Notes: a model not told the origin generated them from the sequence alone. A DNA stretch of 64,000 bases from Microvirga ossetica (GCF_002741015.1 NZ_CP016616.1:4862501-4926500), one strand, 5' to 3'. Shown: positions 49,917 through 59,292, counted from the stretch's first letter. A program made the numbers and translations.

Positions 49917-52070
49917 ATGAATCAAGCTCCCCGCATCGAACGCCGCGCCTCAGTCTGTCCGCACGATTGCCCCTCCGTCTGCTCCCTCGAGGTGGAGGTG
50001 ATCGACGGGCGCACGATCGGGCGCGTGCATGGGGCGAAGAGCAACAGCTACACGGCCGGAGTGATCTGCGCGAAGGTGGCGCGCTATGCGGAGCGCATCC
50101 ACAACCCGGACCGGCTGCTTTACCCCATGAAGCGCACCGGCCCGAAGGGTTCGGGCCAGTTCGAGCGGATTTCCTGGGACGAGGCGCTCGACATCGTGGC
50201 CAAAAAGTTCCTGGAGGCGGAGCGGGACTTCGGCACCGAGTCCGTCTGGCCCTATTATTATGCCGGCACCATGGGCTACGTGATGCGCGACGGCATCAAC
50301 CGCCTGCGCCATGTGAAGAAGTATTCCGGCCAGTATTCCACCATCTGCACCGCCATGAGCTGGACCGGCTACGTGGCCGGCACGGGCCATCTGCGGGGCG
50401 CGGATCCGCGCGAGATGGCGGTCTCCGACTGCATCGTGATCTGGGGCACGAACCCGGTTCACACCCAGGTCAACGTGATGACCCATGCGATGAAGGCGCG
50501 CAAGGAGCGCGGTGCCAAGATCGTCGCCATCGACATCTACCGGAACGCCACCATGAAGCAGGCCGACATGGCGCTCTTGGTGAAGCCGGGCACCGACGGG
50601 GCGCTCGCCTGCGCAGTGATGCACATTCTCTTCCGCGACGGCCTTGCGGATTGGGATTATCTCGAGCGCTACACCGATCATCCGCACGAATTCGCGGAGC
50701 ATCTGAAAAGCCGCAATCCGCAATGGGCTTCCGCCATCACCGGCCTGCCGGTCGAGGAGATCGAGGCCTTCGCGAGACTCGTGGGCACGACGAAGCGCAC
50801 TTACTTCCGCCTCGGCTTCGGCTTCGGACGCCAGCGCAACGGCGTGGTCAACATGCATGCCGCGCTCTCAATTCCTGCGGTGACAGGTGCATGGCGATAC
50901 GAGGGCGGCGGCGCGCTTCATTCCAACAGCGGCATCTTCCACTGGAACAAGGCGCTGATCGAAGGCCACGACGCCATCGACAAAAGCATCCGCATTCTCG
51001 ACCAGTCGCAGATCGGCCGCGTTCTCACCGGCGACGCCGAGGCGCTCTACAACGGCCCGCCCGTCAAGGCGATGCTGATCCAGAACACCAACCCGGTCTC
51101 AGTTGCGCCGGAGCAGGAGTTGGTGAAACGGGGTTTTGCTCGCGAGGATCTCTTCGTCTGCGTGCACGAGCAGTTCATGACCGAGACGGCGCTCATGGCC
51201 TATATCGTGCTGCCCGCGACCATGTTCATGGAGCACGACGATCTCTATTCCGGCGGCGGCCACCAGCATTTCCAGGTCGGGCCGAAGCTCATCGACCCGC
51301 CGGGCGAGTGCCGCTCCAACCACGAGGTTTTTCGCGGACTCGCGGAGCGCCTCGGCGCCGAGCATCGCGGCTTTGCCATGGAGCCGCGCGAGATCATCGA
51401 CTGGACGCTCCAGAATTCCGGCTGGGGCAGTCTGGAGAACCTGGAGGCGCATGTCCATTTCGACGCGCAGCCGCCCTTCGAGGAGGCGCATTTCCTGAAA
51501 GGCTTCGGCTATCCGGACGGCAAGTTCCGCTTCAAACCCGACTGGACCAAGGTGCCGTCCTACAACAACGGCGCGATGGGCCCCTGGGCGAGCATGCCCG
51601 CCTTTCCGGACCATTGGGGCGTGATCGAGGCGGCGACCGAGGAACATCCGTTCCGTCTCGCCACGAGCCCGGCGCGAAACTTCCTCAATTCCAGCTTCTC
51701 CGAGACGCTGACCTCCCTCGACAAGGAGCGGCGGCCCGAGGTGATGATCCATCCGCTCGACGCCGCGAGCCAGGGCATCGCCGAGGGCAACTGGGTGAAG
51801 CTGAAGAACCATCGCGGCGAGGTCTATCTTCGCGCCAAGCTCTTCGACGGCGTGCGGCGTGGCGTGCTCATCGCCGAGGGCATCTGGCCCAACGCCGCCC
51901 ATCCCTTCGGGCGCGGCATCAACACGCTCACCGGCGGCGATCAGGTCGCGCCCTATGGCGGCGCTGCCTTCCACGACAACCGTGTGGCGTTGGACAAGGC
52001 CGATCTCGATCCGGCGCTCGAGCCTTCCGTGGTACGAAAACGCCTGCGGAGTGAGGCGGTCGTCGGCTGA
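49917..52070 (+). CDS. Molybdopterin-dependent oxidoreductase (orphan, cytoplasmic)
   Basis: A 717-residue enzyme of the DMSO reductase superfamily. The N-terminal 4Fe-4S site is ASVCPHDCPSVCSLEVEV with the fourth Cys in GVICAKVARYAERI. Molybdopterin-binding regions follow, including WDEALDIVAKKFLE, SDCIVIWGTNPVHTQVNVM, KIVAIDIYRNATMKQADMAL and VKPGTDGALACAVMH, and a C-terminal binding domain with ASQGIAEGNWVKLKNHRGEV and WPNAAHPFGRGINTLTGGDQ. No Tat signal is present, so it is cytoplasmic. I start at ATG 49917 (MNQAPRIERR). No electron-transfer or membrane subunit is encoded beside it, and substrate is unknown. Confidence 0.88.
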   Translation: MNQAPRIERRASVCPHDCPSVCSLEVEVIDGRTIGRVHGAKSNSYTAGVICAKVARYAERIHNPDRLLYPMKRTGPKGSGQFERISWDEALDIVAKKFLEAERDFGTESVWPYYYAGTMGYVMRDGINRLRHVKKYSGQYSTICTAMSWTGYVAGTGHLRGADPREMAVSDCIVIWGTNPVHTQVNVMTHAMKARKERGAKIVAIDIYRNATMKQADMALLVKPGTDGALACAVMHILFRDGLADWDYLERYTDHPHEFAEHLKSRNPQWASAITGLPVEEIEAFARLVGTTKRTYFRLGFGFGRQRNGVVNMHAALSIPAVTGAWRYEGGGALHSNSGIFHWNKALIEGHDAIDKSIRILDQSQIGRVLTGDAEALYNGPPVKAMLIQNTNPVSVAPEQELVKRGFAREDLFVCVHEQFMTETALMAYIVLPATMFMEHDDLYSGGGHQHFQVGPKLIDPPGECRSNHEVFRGLAERLGAEHRGFAMEPREIIDWTLQNSGWGSLENLEAHVHFDAQPPFEEAHFLKGFGYPDGKFRFKPDWTKVPSYNNGAMGPWASMPAFPDHWGVIEAATEEHPFRLATSPARNFLNSSFSETLTSLDKERRPEVMIHPLDAASQGIAEGNWVKLKNHRGEVYLRAKLFDGVRRGVLIAEGIWPNAAHPFGRGINTLTGGDQVAPYGGAAFHDNRVALDKADLDPALEPSVVRKRLRSEAVVG

Positions 52071-52139
52071 GTCCGACCCTCCTTCCTGCTTGCAGGGAGT
52101 CGGGGTGGGCGCTGCGCTTTCCTAGTTCGGCACTGAGGC

Positions 52140-52280
52140 TGCCGCAACCTCACCTCTCCCCGGTGGGGAGAGGTCGAGCGAAAGCGAGGGTGAGGGGGTA
52201 CGCCCTCTCCGGATAGACCTGTAACCCCTCACCCGCGCCTCCGGCGCGACCTCTCCCTCAAGGAGAGGTGAACCCGCGCC
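52140..52280. repeat. ACCTCTCCC/GGGAGAGGT intergenic repeat
   Basis: CCTCACCTCTCCCCGGTGGGGAGAGGTCG opens the block and CTCACCCGCGCCTCCGGCGCG then CCTCTCCCTCAAGGAGAGGTG closes it, with GAGGGTGAGGGGGTACGCCC between. Further A/T-rich sequence to 52406 leads into the next gene; nothing else is seen in this 336-base gap. Confidence 0.8.
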
Positions 52281-52406
52281 ATATCTTCATAGGTTGCCTT
52301 GCCTTTAGTCAGACCTTCTTAAGCCTATCCGCAGCTCCCACTTGATCCTGAACGGCCAAGCCTATTCTTAAACCCCGAACGTGATTTCTTCCCTGGGGAG
52401 CCATCC

Positions 52407-52766
52407 ATGATTTCGATTGCCCGTTCGCTGCTTGTGGCCGTTGCCATGTCCGTCAGCACGTCGGCAGCTTTCGCCGCCGCCTCGAACATGCCGACCCAAT
52501 ACCAGCCGGATCCGGCTCTGAAGACCGAAAGCATGGCCCAGCTGCGCGCCCGGGTCAGCCAGGCCTGCACCGTCGTCCAGGCGAGGAGCCAGAGCGGCGT
52601 CAGCGAGGCCTCCCTCAGTCGACCCTGCGACTGCTATGCCGGCCGCACCATGCGCTCTCTCAGCCCCGAGGAGGTCCAGTCCTACCGCGATACGGGCGTG
52701 TTCAACGACACCGCGCGCGCCAAGGCCCTTTCCGCGCTCGACGCCTGCAAGCTCCCGCGTCCGTAA
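52407..52766 (+). CDS. Small secreted cysteine-containing protein
   Basis: A 119-residue protein with a signal peptide (ARSLLVAVAMSVSTSAAFAA). The mature part has four cysteines, in ARVSQACTVVQARSQSGVSE, RPCDCYAGRTMRSLS and ALSALDACKLPRP. The middle pair in CDC and the outer two could form two disulfides. ATG 52407 has GGGGAG upstream. I do not recognise a named family. The following transglycosylase gene starts 74 bases on, so joint transcription is possible. Confidence 0.72.
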   Translation: MISIARSLLVAVAMSVSTSAAFAAASNMPTQYQPDPALKTESMAQLRARVSQACTVVQARSQSGVSEASLSRPCDCYAGRTMRSLSPEEVQSYRDTGVFNDTARAKALSALDACKLPRP

Positions 52767-52839
52767 ATTCAAGGGCCGTCTCGGCATTGCGGATCCCGGC
52801 GCTTTGCCGGGTCCGGTCCGATGCCCTAGATTGTCCGCC

Positions 52840-54105
52840 ATGCCCTTACCGTTCAGTCTCGCTCGCTTCACGGCCGTCGCGCTCGCGGCTCTCGTTTTGT
52901 GCGCCGCCCTGACGGTAACACCCATGGCTCAGGCGCAGGAGACGCGCCCTGCCACCGAGGCGCAGTTCCGGGACTGGCTCGCGCAGATTGTCTGGCCCGA
53001 TGCGCAGAAGCAGGGCGTCTCCCGGGAGACGTTCGAGCGCAGCCTGTCGGCGATCCGGCTCGATTGGGATCTTCCCGAACTTCAGCCGCCCGGCCGGGCG
53101 GCTCCGTCCGACGATCAGAGGCAAGCGGAGTTCCAGAGCCCGGGCCGCTATTTCGCCGAGGCTCAGCTCGCCTCCCTTGCGAAAAGCGGGCGCGATCTCC
53201 TGCGGCAATGGTCCTCCGCTCTCGATGCCATCGAGAAGCGCTACGGCGTGCCGCGGGAGATCGTCGTCGCGATCTGGGGACGGGAATCGCATTTCGGCCA
53301 CGTCGCGCCGCAGCGCCAGGCCCTGCGAGTCCTGGCGACGCAGGCCTTCATGGGGCGTCGGCGCGCGCTGTATTACCCGGAACTCCTGGCCGCCCTGGTC
53401 ATCATCGAGGAGGATCATTTTTCCGGCGAGACCCTGCTGTCGTCCTGGGCCGGGGCCATGGGGCAGCCCCAGCTCCTCCCGTCAAAATTCCTGCACTACG
53501 CCGTCGATGCCGATGCGGACGGGCGGCGGGATGTCTGGAAATCGGTGCCGGACAGCCTGGCGTCCATCGCGAATTATCTGCGCGAGCACGGCTGGAAGCC
53601 GGATCTGCCCTGGGGCTTCGAGGTGAGCCTGCCGCAGGCCGTCTCCTGCACGCTCGAAGGCCCGCGCCAGGGCAGGCCCCTGCAGGAATGGCTGCAACTC
53701 GGCCTGACGCCCGCCGGCGGCGCCTTGCCCAGGTGGGGCGGCAATGCGACCGGTTTCATCGTGATGCCCGCGGGCCGCCTGGGACCGGCCTTCCTGGTGT
53801 CCGAGAACTTTTATGTGCTCAAGCAGTACAACGAGTCCGACCTCTACGCGCTCTTCATCGGCCATCTTGCCGACCGCATGCGCGGCGCTTCGGCGTTCAC
53901 GGGGCGGTGGCAGCCGATCGATACTTTGCGGCGCGGCGATATCCAGGCCATGCAGGAGCGGCTGAAGAGCCAGGGCCACGATGTCGGAAAGGTGGACGGC
54001 CTGATCGGCTTTGCCACGCGCACGGCCATCGGCCAATGGCAGGTCAAGAGCCGGCGCGACGAGACCTGTTTTCCGGATGCGGCGCTTGTCCGGGCCGTCC
54101 GCTAG
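52840..54105 (+). CDS. Lytic murein transglycosylase (MltB/SLT type 2) with PG-binding domain
   Basis: A 421-residue periplasmic enzyme that cuts peptidoglycan between MurNAc and GlcNAc with 1,6-anhydro product. It has a signal peptide (LARFTAVALAALVLCAALTV then TPMAQAQ) and an SLT-2 domain with the catalytic Glu in VVAIWGRESHFGHVAPQ (Glu149), FSGETLLSSWAGAMGQPQLL and PDSLASIANYLREHGWK. At the C-terminus is a PG_binding_1 domain, LRRGDIQAMQERLKSQGHDV then GLIGFATRTAIGQWQ. I start at ATG 52840, where the signal peptide begins. A cysteine for lipidation is not evident at the cleavage site, so it is likely soluble. Confidence 0.93.
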   Translation: MPLPFSLARFTAVALAALVLCAALTVTPMAQAQETRPATEAQFRDWLAQIVWPDAQKQGVSRETFERSLSAIRLDWDLPELQPPGRAAPSDDQRQAEFQSPGRYFAEAQLASLAKSGRDLLRQWSSALDAIEKRYGVPREIVVAIWGRESHFGHVAPQRQALRVLATQAFMGRRRALYYPELLAALVIIEEDHFSGETLLSSWAGAMGQPQLLPSKFLHYAVDADADGRRDVWKSVPDSLASIANYLREHGWKPDLPWGFEVSLPQAVSCTLEGPRQGRPLQEWLQLGLTPAGGALPRWGGNATGFIVMPAGRLGPAFLVSENFYVLKQYNESDLYALFIGHLADRMRGASAFTGRWQPIDTLRRGDIQAMQERLKSQGHDVGKVDGLIGFATRTAIGQWQVKSRRDETCFPDAALVRAVR

Positions 54106-54107
54106 GG

Positions 54108-54162
54108 CATCGGACCCGAAAGTGGACTGGAAGTTTTGGGATTTGCACGATGCTTTACCCCG
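54108..54162. repeat. GAGCATCGGACCCGAAAGTGG-type repeat
   Basis: GGGCATCGGACCCGAAAGTGGAC and, facing it, GGAAGTTTTGGGATTTGCACGATGC. It is a worn copy of the same family as those at 38392 and 39756. Confidence 0.6.
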
Positions 54163-54270
54163 GCGAGTGCAGGGCGGACGTAGGTTTAACCGCCTCTGAG
54201 GCCATGATGCAGAAAGGCCGGGACGATCCCGGTCTTTCCATGGAACATACAAGAGGCATCGCGTTCGACG

Positions 54271-54681
54271 TTATCCGGGCAGCAGGTCGATCACGCGCAT
54301 GATGGCCACCGTGGTGCCGGTATTCTTGCTGCGCTCCGGCATGTTCTTGGCGCAGGACCACACGTCGCCCTTTTTGTAGAGGGTGTCGCCGGATCCCGTG
54401 TCCACGGTCAGCTCGCCTTCAAGCATGTGGCAGACCATGTCATTGCCCATGCTCGCGCCGCTGGTGCTCGCGCCCGGCTGGTAGATGTTGTCGCGCATCG
54501 ATACCGTTTTATAGTTCGGGATCATCGTCTCACGCTTCGAGTAGTCCACGCGACGAACGCCCGGCGCGATTTCCCGGCCCTCCGGCGAGCCGGAGGTTTG
54601 AGCGGCAGCAGGTGCAACTGGAATAACAACAGACGCTACGGCAATGTTGAGCAAGGTCTGGCGACGGTTAAGGTGTTCCAT
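54271..54681 (-). CDS. Secreted cupin-fold protein
   Basis: A 136-residue protein with an N-terminal signal holding paired arginines (LNRRQTLLNIAVASVVIPVA then PAAAQ), possibly Tat-directed. A small cupin-like barrel follows, with PGASTSGASMGNDMVCHMLE, GELTVDTGSGDTLYKKGDVW and TTVAIMRVIDLLPG. The usual cupin metal histidines are mostly absent (one His in MVCHMLEG), so a catalytic metal is uncertain. It is a single gene; function unknown. Confidence 0.75.
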   Translation of the reverse strand: MEHLNRRQTLLNIAVASVVIPVAPAAAQTSGSPEGREIAPGVRRVDYSKRETMIPNYKTVSMRDNIYQPGASTSGASMGNDMVCHMLEGELTVDTGSGDTLYKKGDVWSCAKNMPERSKNTGTTVAIMRVIDLLPG

Positions 54682-54779
54682 GGCTTCCTCGCGTCAAAGA
54701 GGCCACCCCAGCACCTGAGATTCCACGCCTGTCCCAATTGCGTGTCAATCGGCTCGTATGGATTTCTCGCTTTGGCGCA

Positions 54780-55427
54780 TCATCCTGGCGAATGCAGAGT
54801 GCCGTTCGCGTCCCAGTCGCGCGAAAACACCACCCGCCCGTTATCCAGCCGGGCCGTCCCGTCGCAGATCGTCCGCAGCGCCTGCGGGTAGAGAATGCGC
54901 TCCTGCACGATCACGCGGGCGGCGAGGCTTTCCTCCGTGTCGCCCGGCACCACCGGCACGGCGGCCTGGGCGATGATCGGGCCGGCATCGAGTTCCGGCA
55001 CCACGAAATGCACGGTGCAGCCATGCAGGAGCACGCCGTCGTCAAGCGCCCGGCGATGGGTCCGGGTGCCGCGATAGAGCGGCAGCAGGGAAGGGTGGAT
55101 GTTGATCATCTTACCCGACCAGCGCTCGACGAAGCCATCGGTTAGCACCCGCATGAAGCCGGCGAGGCAGATGAAGGCGATGTCGTGCTCCTTGAGCGCT
55201 GCATCCATCGCCCGATCGAAGGTCTCGCGGTCAGGAAAGGCCTTGTGGTCGATGGCGAGGGTCGCGATCCCGGCCGCCCTTGCATGCTCAAGTCCCGCTG
55301 CATCGGGGCGATTGGAGAGAACGAGGGCGATCTCGGCCGGGAAATCCGGGCGGCTCGCGGCCTCGATCAGCGAGACCATGTTCGAGCCGCGGCCCGAGAT
55401 CAGGATGGCGACGCGGCGGCGGGTCAT
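54780..55427 (-). CDS. purN: Phosphoribosylglycinamide formyltransferase PurN
   Basis: PurN transfers the formyl group from 10-formyl-THF to GAR in step 3 of purine synthesis. The 215-residue protein has VAILISGRGSNMVSLIEAAS, the catalytic set in ICLAGFMRVLTDGFVERWSG, MINIHPSLLPLYRGTRTHRR (Asn and His) and the Asp in TVHFVVPELDAGPIIAQAAV. ATG 55427 overlaps the purM stop (ATGA), the usual purM-purN coupling. A longer start would only extend into purM. Confidence 0.96.
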   Translation of the reverse strand: MTRRRVAILISGRGSNMVSLIEAASRPDFPAEIALVLSNRPDAAGLEHARAAGIATLAIDHKAFPDRETFDRAMDAALKEHDIAFICLAGFMRVLTDGFVERWSGKMINIHPSLLPLYRGTRTHRRALDDGVLLHGCTVHFVVPELDAGPIIAQAAVPVVPGDTEESLAARVIVQERILYPQALRTICDGTARLDNGRVVFSRDWDANGTLHSPG

Positions 55428-56497
55428 CAGAGCTTCAGGGAGCCGGCCGTCTGCACAGGCTCGCTGCCCGCATGCGAAATCGTCTCGCCGATGCGCACCG
55501 GCTTTTCGCCCGCTTTCGCCAGGCGCTCCATCACGGCGTCGGCCTTGTCGGCGCTTGCCACCACGATCATGCCGATGCCGCAATTGAAGGTGCGCAGCAT
55601 CTCGGCCTCCGCCACGCCGCCGGTCTTGGCGAGCCAGCCGAAGACGGGCGGAGCGGCAATGGCGCTCAGATCGAGCCGCACGCCGACGCCGTCGGGCAGG
55701 ACGCGCGGGATGTTGTCCGGGAAGCCGCCGCCGGTGATGTGGCAAAGCGCATTGATCCCGTCGCCGCCTTTGAGCACTTCGAGCAGAGGCTTCACGTAGA
55801 TCCGCGTCGGCTCCAGCAGCGCTTCCGCGAGACTCCTGCCTTCAGCGAAGGGAGCGGGCGCGTCCCAGGCAAGACCCGAATGCTCGACGATCCGGCGCAC
55901 CAGGGAGAAGCCGTTGGAATGGACGCCGGAGGAGGGCAGGCCGATCAGCACGTCACCGACGCTCACGTCCTTCGGCAGCAGCGTGCCGCGCTCGGCGGCA
56001 CCGACGGCAAAACCGGCGAGGTCGTAGTCGCCCTTGGCATAGAGGCCCGGCATCTCCGCCGTCTCGCCGCCGATCAGCGCACAGCCGGCCTGGAGGCAAC
56101 CCTCGGCGATGCCCTTGACGATATGCACGCCGATGTCCGGCGAGAGCTTTCCGGTGGCGAAATAATCGAGGAAGAATAGGGGCTCGGCGCCCTGCACGAT
56201 GATGTCATTCACGCACATGGCGACAAGGTCGATGCCGATGGTGTCGTGGATGCCCGTGTCGATGGCGATCTTCACCTTGGTGCCGACGCCGTCATTGGCG
56301 GCGACTAGGATCGGGTCCTTGAAGCCGGCGGCCTTGAGGTCGAAGAGCCCGCCGAACCCGCCGATCTCAGCGTCCGCCCCGGGCCGGCGCGTCGCGCGCA
56401 CCAGGGGCTTGATCTGGTTGACCATGGCATTGCCGGCATCGATGTCGACGCCCGCTTGGGCATAGGTCAGGCCGTTCGTCTGCTTCTCGGTCGTCAT
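55427..56497 (-). CDS. purM: Phosphoribosylformylglycinamidine cyclo-ligase PurM
   Basis: PurM (AIR synthetase) closes the imidazole ring in step 5 of purine synthesis using ATP. The 356-residue protein has the family landmarks [80 protein letters not shown] and [20 protein letters not shown]. It precedes purN in one transcript. A repeat and a 420-base gap lie upstream, containing the promoters of purMN and of the divergent pgsA-like gene. Confidence 0.97.
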   Translation of the reverse strand: MTTEKQTNGLTYAQAGVDIDAGNAMVNQIKPLVRATRRPGADAEIGGFGGLFDLKAAGFKDPILVAANDGVGTKVKIAIDTGIHDTIGIDLVAMCVNDIIVQGAEPLFFLDYFATGKLSPDIGVHIVKGIAEGCLQAGCALIGGETAEMPGLYAKGDYDLAGFAVGAAERGTLLPKDVSVGDVLIGLPSSGVHSNGFSLVRRIVEHSGLAWDAPAPFAEGRSLAEALLEPTRIYVKPLLEVLKGGDGINALCHITGGGFPDNIPRVLPDGVGVRLDLSAIAAPPVFGWLAKTGGVAEAEMLRTFNCGIGMIVVASADKADAVMERLAKAGEKPVRIGETISHAGSEPVQTAGSLKL

Positions 56498-56917
56498 GAC
56501 TCACCCCGTGTTGCGGTGGGGAGTAAGGCGGGAGGGGACGGGAGGCAAGGGATTTTGCGACGTGTTTCTATTATCGCCCCGGACGGCAAAGCCGCTCCCG
56601 GAACGTTCACAGAATAAAGCGCGTATTCCCTCCCCCCTTGCGGGGAGGGGTAGGGGTGGGGGTGGTTCGACTGGGTGAGCGGTCAGGTAAGAACGGCGCC
56701 GTATTGACCTCATGCTTCCATGATGAGGCACAGCATCCCAACTTTACGACCCCCACCCTCAATCCCTCCCCGCAAGGGGGAGGGAAGAGTGCGCCTCATC
56801 CTGCACGCGATCCCGGATCGGCTGACGCCGTCCGGGATGACGATCGAGGCACTCGTTATCCCAACCCGCCAAACCTGCCGATTGAACTCCGCTCCTCGAC
56901 CGGCCATCATCGTCCCG
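56498..56917. other. Divergent control region dominated by a repeat
   Basis: 420 bases between purM and the pgsA-like gene. The middle part (56627-56793) is the third copy of the CCCTCCCCCTTGCGGGGAGG repeat, with the matching GACCCCCACCCTCAATCCCT arm. A remnant of the GATCCCGG…CCGGGATGAC repeat lies at 56812-56840. Space left for promoters is about 100 bases on each side. Confidence 0.7.
56627..56793. repeat. CCCTCCCCCTTGCGGGGAGGG-type intergenic repeat
   Basis: Arms CCCTCCCCCCTTGCGGGGAG…GGGGGTGGTTCG and ACGACCCCCACCCTCAATCC…CCCCGCAAGGGGGAGGGAAG. Third copy in the window, with the same spacing and order of sub-elements as 48412 and 49708. Confidence 0.85.
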
Positions 56918-57448
56918 ATGACCATTCCGAACATCATCACCATCGGGCGCCTCATCATCGTGCCCTTCGTGATCGTCATGATCATGCAGCAGCGGTGGAG
57001 CACGGCCTTCATCCTGTTCGTGGTGGCGGGGGTCTCGGACGCGGTGGACGGGTTCATTGCCCGGAACTTCAACCAGAAGAGCGAGTTCGGGGCCTATATC
57101 GACCCCATCGCCGACAAGGCGCTGCTGGTCTCGATCTATGTCACCCTCGCCGTCGTGGGGGCGATCCCGAGCTGGCTCGCCATCGTCGTCGTGTCGCGGG
57201 ACGCGATGATCGTGGCGGCCGTGCTCCTTTCCTGGGTCATGAGCCGCCCGGTCGAGATCAAGCCGCTTCTCGTGAGCAAGCTGAACACGGCGGCCCAGAT
57301 CGCCTTCGCGGCCTTCGCGCTCGCCGCCAATGCTTTCGGTGCGGAACTCGCGGGGCTTGAGGATGTCGCCATGCTCCTGGTCGCTGCCTTGACCATAGCC
57401 TCTGCCGGTGCCTATCTCGGGGGCTGGCTGCGGCACATGACCACCTGA
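56918..57448 (+). CDS. CDP-alcohol phosphatidyltransferase (PgsA-like)
   Basis: A 176-residue membrane enzyme of the CDP-alcohol phosphatidyltransferase family. It moves a phosphatidyl group from CDP-diacylglycerol to an alcohol, probably glycerol 3-phosphate. The signature D-x2-D-G-x2-A-R-x8-G-x3-D-x3-D is complete: SDAVDGFIARNFNQKSEFGA then YIDPIADKALLV. Four to five membrane segments are visible, the first MTIPNIITIGRLIIVPFVIV. ATG 56918 is the family start; upstream ATGs lie in the repeat. Whether it is the main PgsA or a second copy cannot be told here. It starts the plus-strand series that runs to ppx. Confidence 0.85.
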   Translation: MTIPNIITIGRLIIVPFVIVMIMQQRWSTAFILFVVAGVSDAVDGFIARNFNQKSEFGAYIDPIADKALLVSIYVTLAVVGAIPSWLAIVVVSRDAMIVAAVLLSWVMSRPVEIKPLLVSKLNTAAQIAFAAFALAANAFGAELAGLEDVAMLLVAALTIASAGAYLGGWLRHMTT

Positions 57449-57476
57449 AGGCCAGATTTTAGGGTATGGAGTACCG

Positions 57477-58607
57477 ATGACGGTCCAACGGCAGATCGGG
57501 TTCTGGATTGCGGCGCTCGCCGTCGCGGTCCTGCTGTTGTTCGTCCTGCGCGGCATCCTACTGCCGTTCGTGGCGGGCTTCGCGCTGGCCTATCTGCTCG
57601 ATCCCCTGGCCGACCGGCTGCAGAAGGTCGGCATCGGGCGCTTGGGGTCAAGCCTGCTGATCCTGGTCCTCTTCGTCCTGGTCTTGATCATCTCCCTCAT
57701 GATCCTGGTTCCCTTCGCGGCGCAGCAGGTGGCAGCTTTCGTAGAAAGGCTGCCCGGCTATGTGACGAGACTTCAGGAATTGGGGACCGAGCAACTCGGC
57801 CCGCTGATCCGGAAGCTTGGGCTCGAGGATGCCCTGCCGGCGGCGCCGCCCTCCATCGGCAACCTCATCAGCCAGGGCATCGCCTGGATCACTGCGTTCC
57901 TGCAGGGCCTGTGGTCGGGCGGGCAGGCGCTGATCGGCATCTTCTCCCTGCTGGTCGTGACGCCCGTGGTGGCCTTCTACATGCTCGTCGACTGGGATCG
58001 CATGGTGCGCACCGTGGATTCCTGGATGCCGATGCGCCATCGGGACACGATCCGCGCCATCGCCCGCGACATCGACCGGGCGATTGCCGGCTTCGTCCGC
58101 GGCCAGGCGCTCGTCTGCCTCATCCTCGGCACGTTCTATGCGGTTAGCCTCGCCCTCGTCGGGCTCAATTTCGGCGCCCTGATCGGCATGACGGCAGGCA
58201 TCTTGAGCTTCATTCCCTATGTAGGCTCGCTCACCGGCCTCATTCTTTCAGTTGGCGTCGCCATCGTGCAGTTCTGGCCGGACTGGACCATGATCGCGGC
58301 CACGCTCGGCATCTTCATCTTCGGCCAGTTCGTCGAAGGCAACATCCTGTCGCCGAAGCTCGTGGGCGATTCCGTCGGCCTGCACCCGGTCTGGCTCATG
58401 TTCGCGCTCCTCGCCTTCGGCGTGCTCTTCGGCTTCGTCGGCCTGCTGCTGGCGGTGCCGCTCGCCGCCGCCATCGGCGTAATCGCGCGCTTTGCCCTGC
58501 GCCAGTATCTGGCAAGCCCCCTCTATCGCGGTACGGAGACGTTGATCCTGCCGCCCGTGACCCGGATCGAGATCGAGACCGACCGCAAGGCCGATCTCGA
58601 TGCGTGA
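57477..58607 (+). CDS. AI-2E/PerM-family transporter
   Basis: A 376-residue membrane protein of the AI-2E transporter (PerM, TqsA) family. It has about eight membrane segments with the first pair IGFWIAALAVAVLLLFVLRG and LPFVAGFALAYLLDPLADRL, and the family sequences LLVVTPVVAFYMLVDWDRMV, FVEGNILSPKLVGDSVGLHP and LVGLNFGALIGMTAGILSFI. Members export small molecules or act in ion exchange; the substrate is not known. It lies 28 bases after the pgsA-like gene, and its last 8 bases overlap hdaA. Confidence 0.9.
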   Translation: MTVQRQIGFWIAALAVAVLLLFVLRGILLPFVAGFALAYLLDPLADRLQKVGIGRLGSSLLILVLFVLVLIISLMILVPFAAQQVAAFVERLPGYVTRLQELGTEQLGPLIRKLGLEDALPAAPPSIGNLISQGIAWITAFLQGLWSGGQALIGIFSLLVVTPVVAFYMLVDWDRMVRTVDSWMPMRHRDTIRAIARDIDRAIAGFVRGQALVCLILGTFYAVSLALVGLNFGALIGMTAGILSFIPYVGSLTGLILSVGVAIVQFWPDWTMIAATLGIFIFGQFVEGNILSPKLVGDSVGLHPVWLMFALLAFGVLFGFVGLLLAVPLAAAIGVIARFALRQYLASPLYRGTETLILPPVTRIEIETDRKADLDA

Positions 58608-59292
58608 AACGCCCAAGCAGCTTACCTTCGATCTCCCCCTCGATCCCCGCTTCGGCGCCGAGGATTTTCTGGTCAGCCCGTCGAACGAGCAGGCCTATGG
58701 GCTGATCGAAAGCTGGCCGGACTGGCTGGATACGATCCTGCTCCTGGTCGGGCCGCGCGGCAGCGGCAAGAGCCATCTCGCCTCCATCTGGGCGACGAAC
58801 GCCCATGCCTGGACCATCGACGCGACACAGATCACGCAGGACAAGGTCCCGCATCTGGTCTCGAACGGTGCGCTTGCCATCGAGGACATGGACCGGGGCG
58901 AGCGCGACGAGGCGGCCTTGTTCCATCTGCTCAACCTCGCGCGGGAGAAGCGGGCCTTCCTGCTGATCACGAGCGAGACGCCGCCCGACCGCTGGTCCCT
59001 GCGCACCCCCGATCTCCTGTCGCGCCTGCGCCTTGCCCCGAGCGTGGCGCTGGAGGCGCCGGACGATGCGCTCCTCAAGGCGGTGCTGGTGAAGCTTTTC
59101 GTCGACAGGCAACTCGTGGTCGATACCTCCGTTGTCGATTATATTGCTCTGCGGATCGAACGGTCGCTGGCGAAGGCCTCGGAACTCGTGGCGCTCCTCG
59201 ACCGGGAGGCCTTGAGCCGGGGCCGGCGCGTGTCCCGGGCTATCGCGGCGGAGATCCTTGGCGCCGCGCAGGAAACGGAAGAGAACGAGTGA
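58600..59292 (+). CDS. hdaA: HdaA, DnaA-related replication inactivator
   Basis: HdaA binds the DNA polymerase sliding clamp and promotes ATP hydrolysis by DnaA, preventing re-initiation. The 230-residue protein has an N-terminal clamp-binding motif (QLTFDLPLD, residues about 7-15), Walker [17 protein letters not shown], Walker [18 protein letters not shown] and an arginine-finger region ([20 protein letters not shown]), but no DnaA DNA-binding domain, as expected. It overlaps the transporter gene by 8 bases and ppk1 by 4 bases (GTGA). Confidence 0.93.
   Translation: MRETPKQLTFDLPLDPRFGAEDFLVSPSNEQAYGLIESWPDWLDTILLLVGPRGSGKSHLASIWATNAHAWTIDATQITQDKVPHLVSNGALAIEDMDRGERDEAALFHLLNLAREKRAFLLITSETPPDRWSLRTPDLLSRLRLAPSVALEAPDDALLKAVLVKLFVDRQLVVDTSVVDYIALRIERSLAKASELVALLDREALSRGRRVSRAIAAEILGAAQETEENE

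Noticed and set aside
49802..52054. Plus-strand open frame of about 750 codons
   Set aside because: It is in another frame over the molybdopterin oxidoreductase and encodes low-complexity Arg/Gly/His sequence; the real gene has Fe-S and cofactor-binding motifs.
52140..52280. Repeated short motifs suggesting a CRISPR array
   Set aside because: The block is one inverted repeat, without regular direct repeats and spacers; there are no cas genes in the window.
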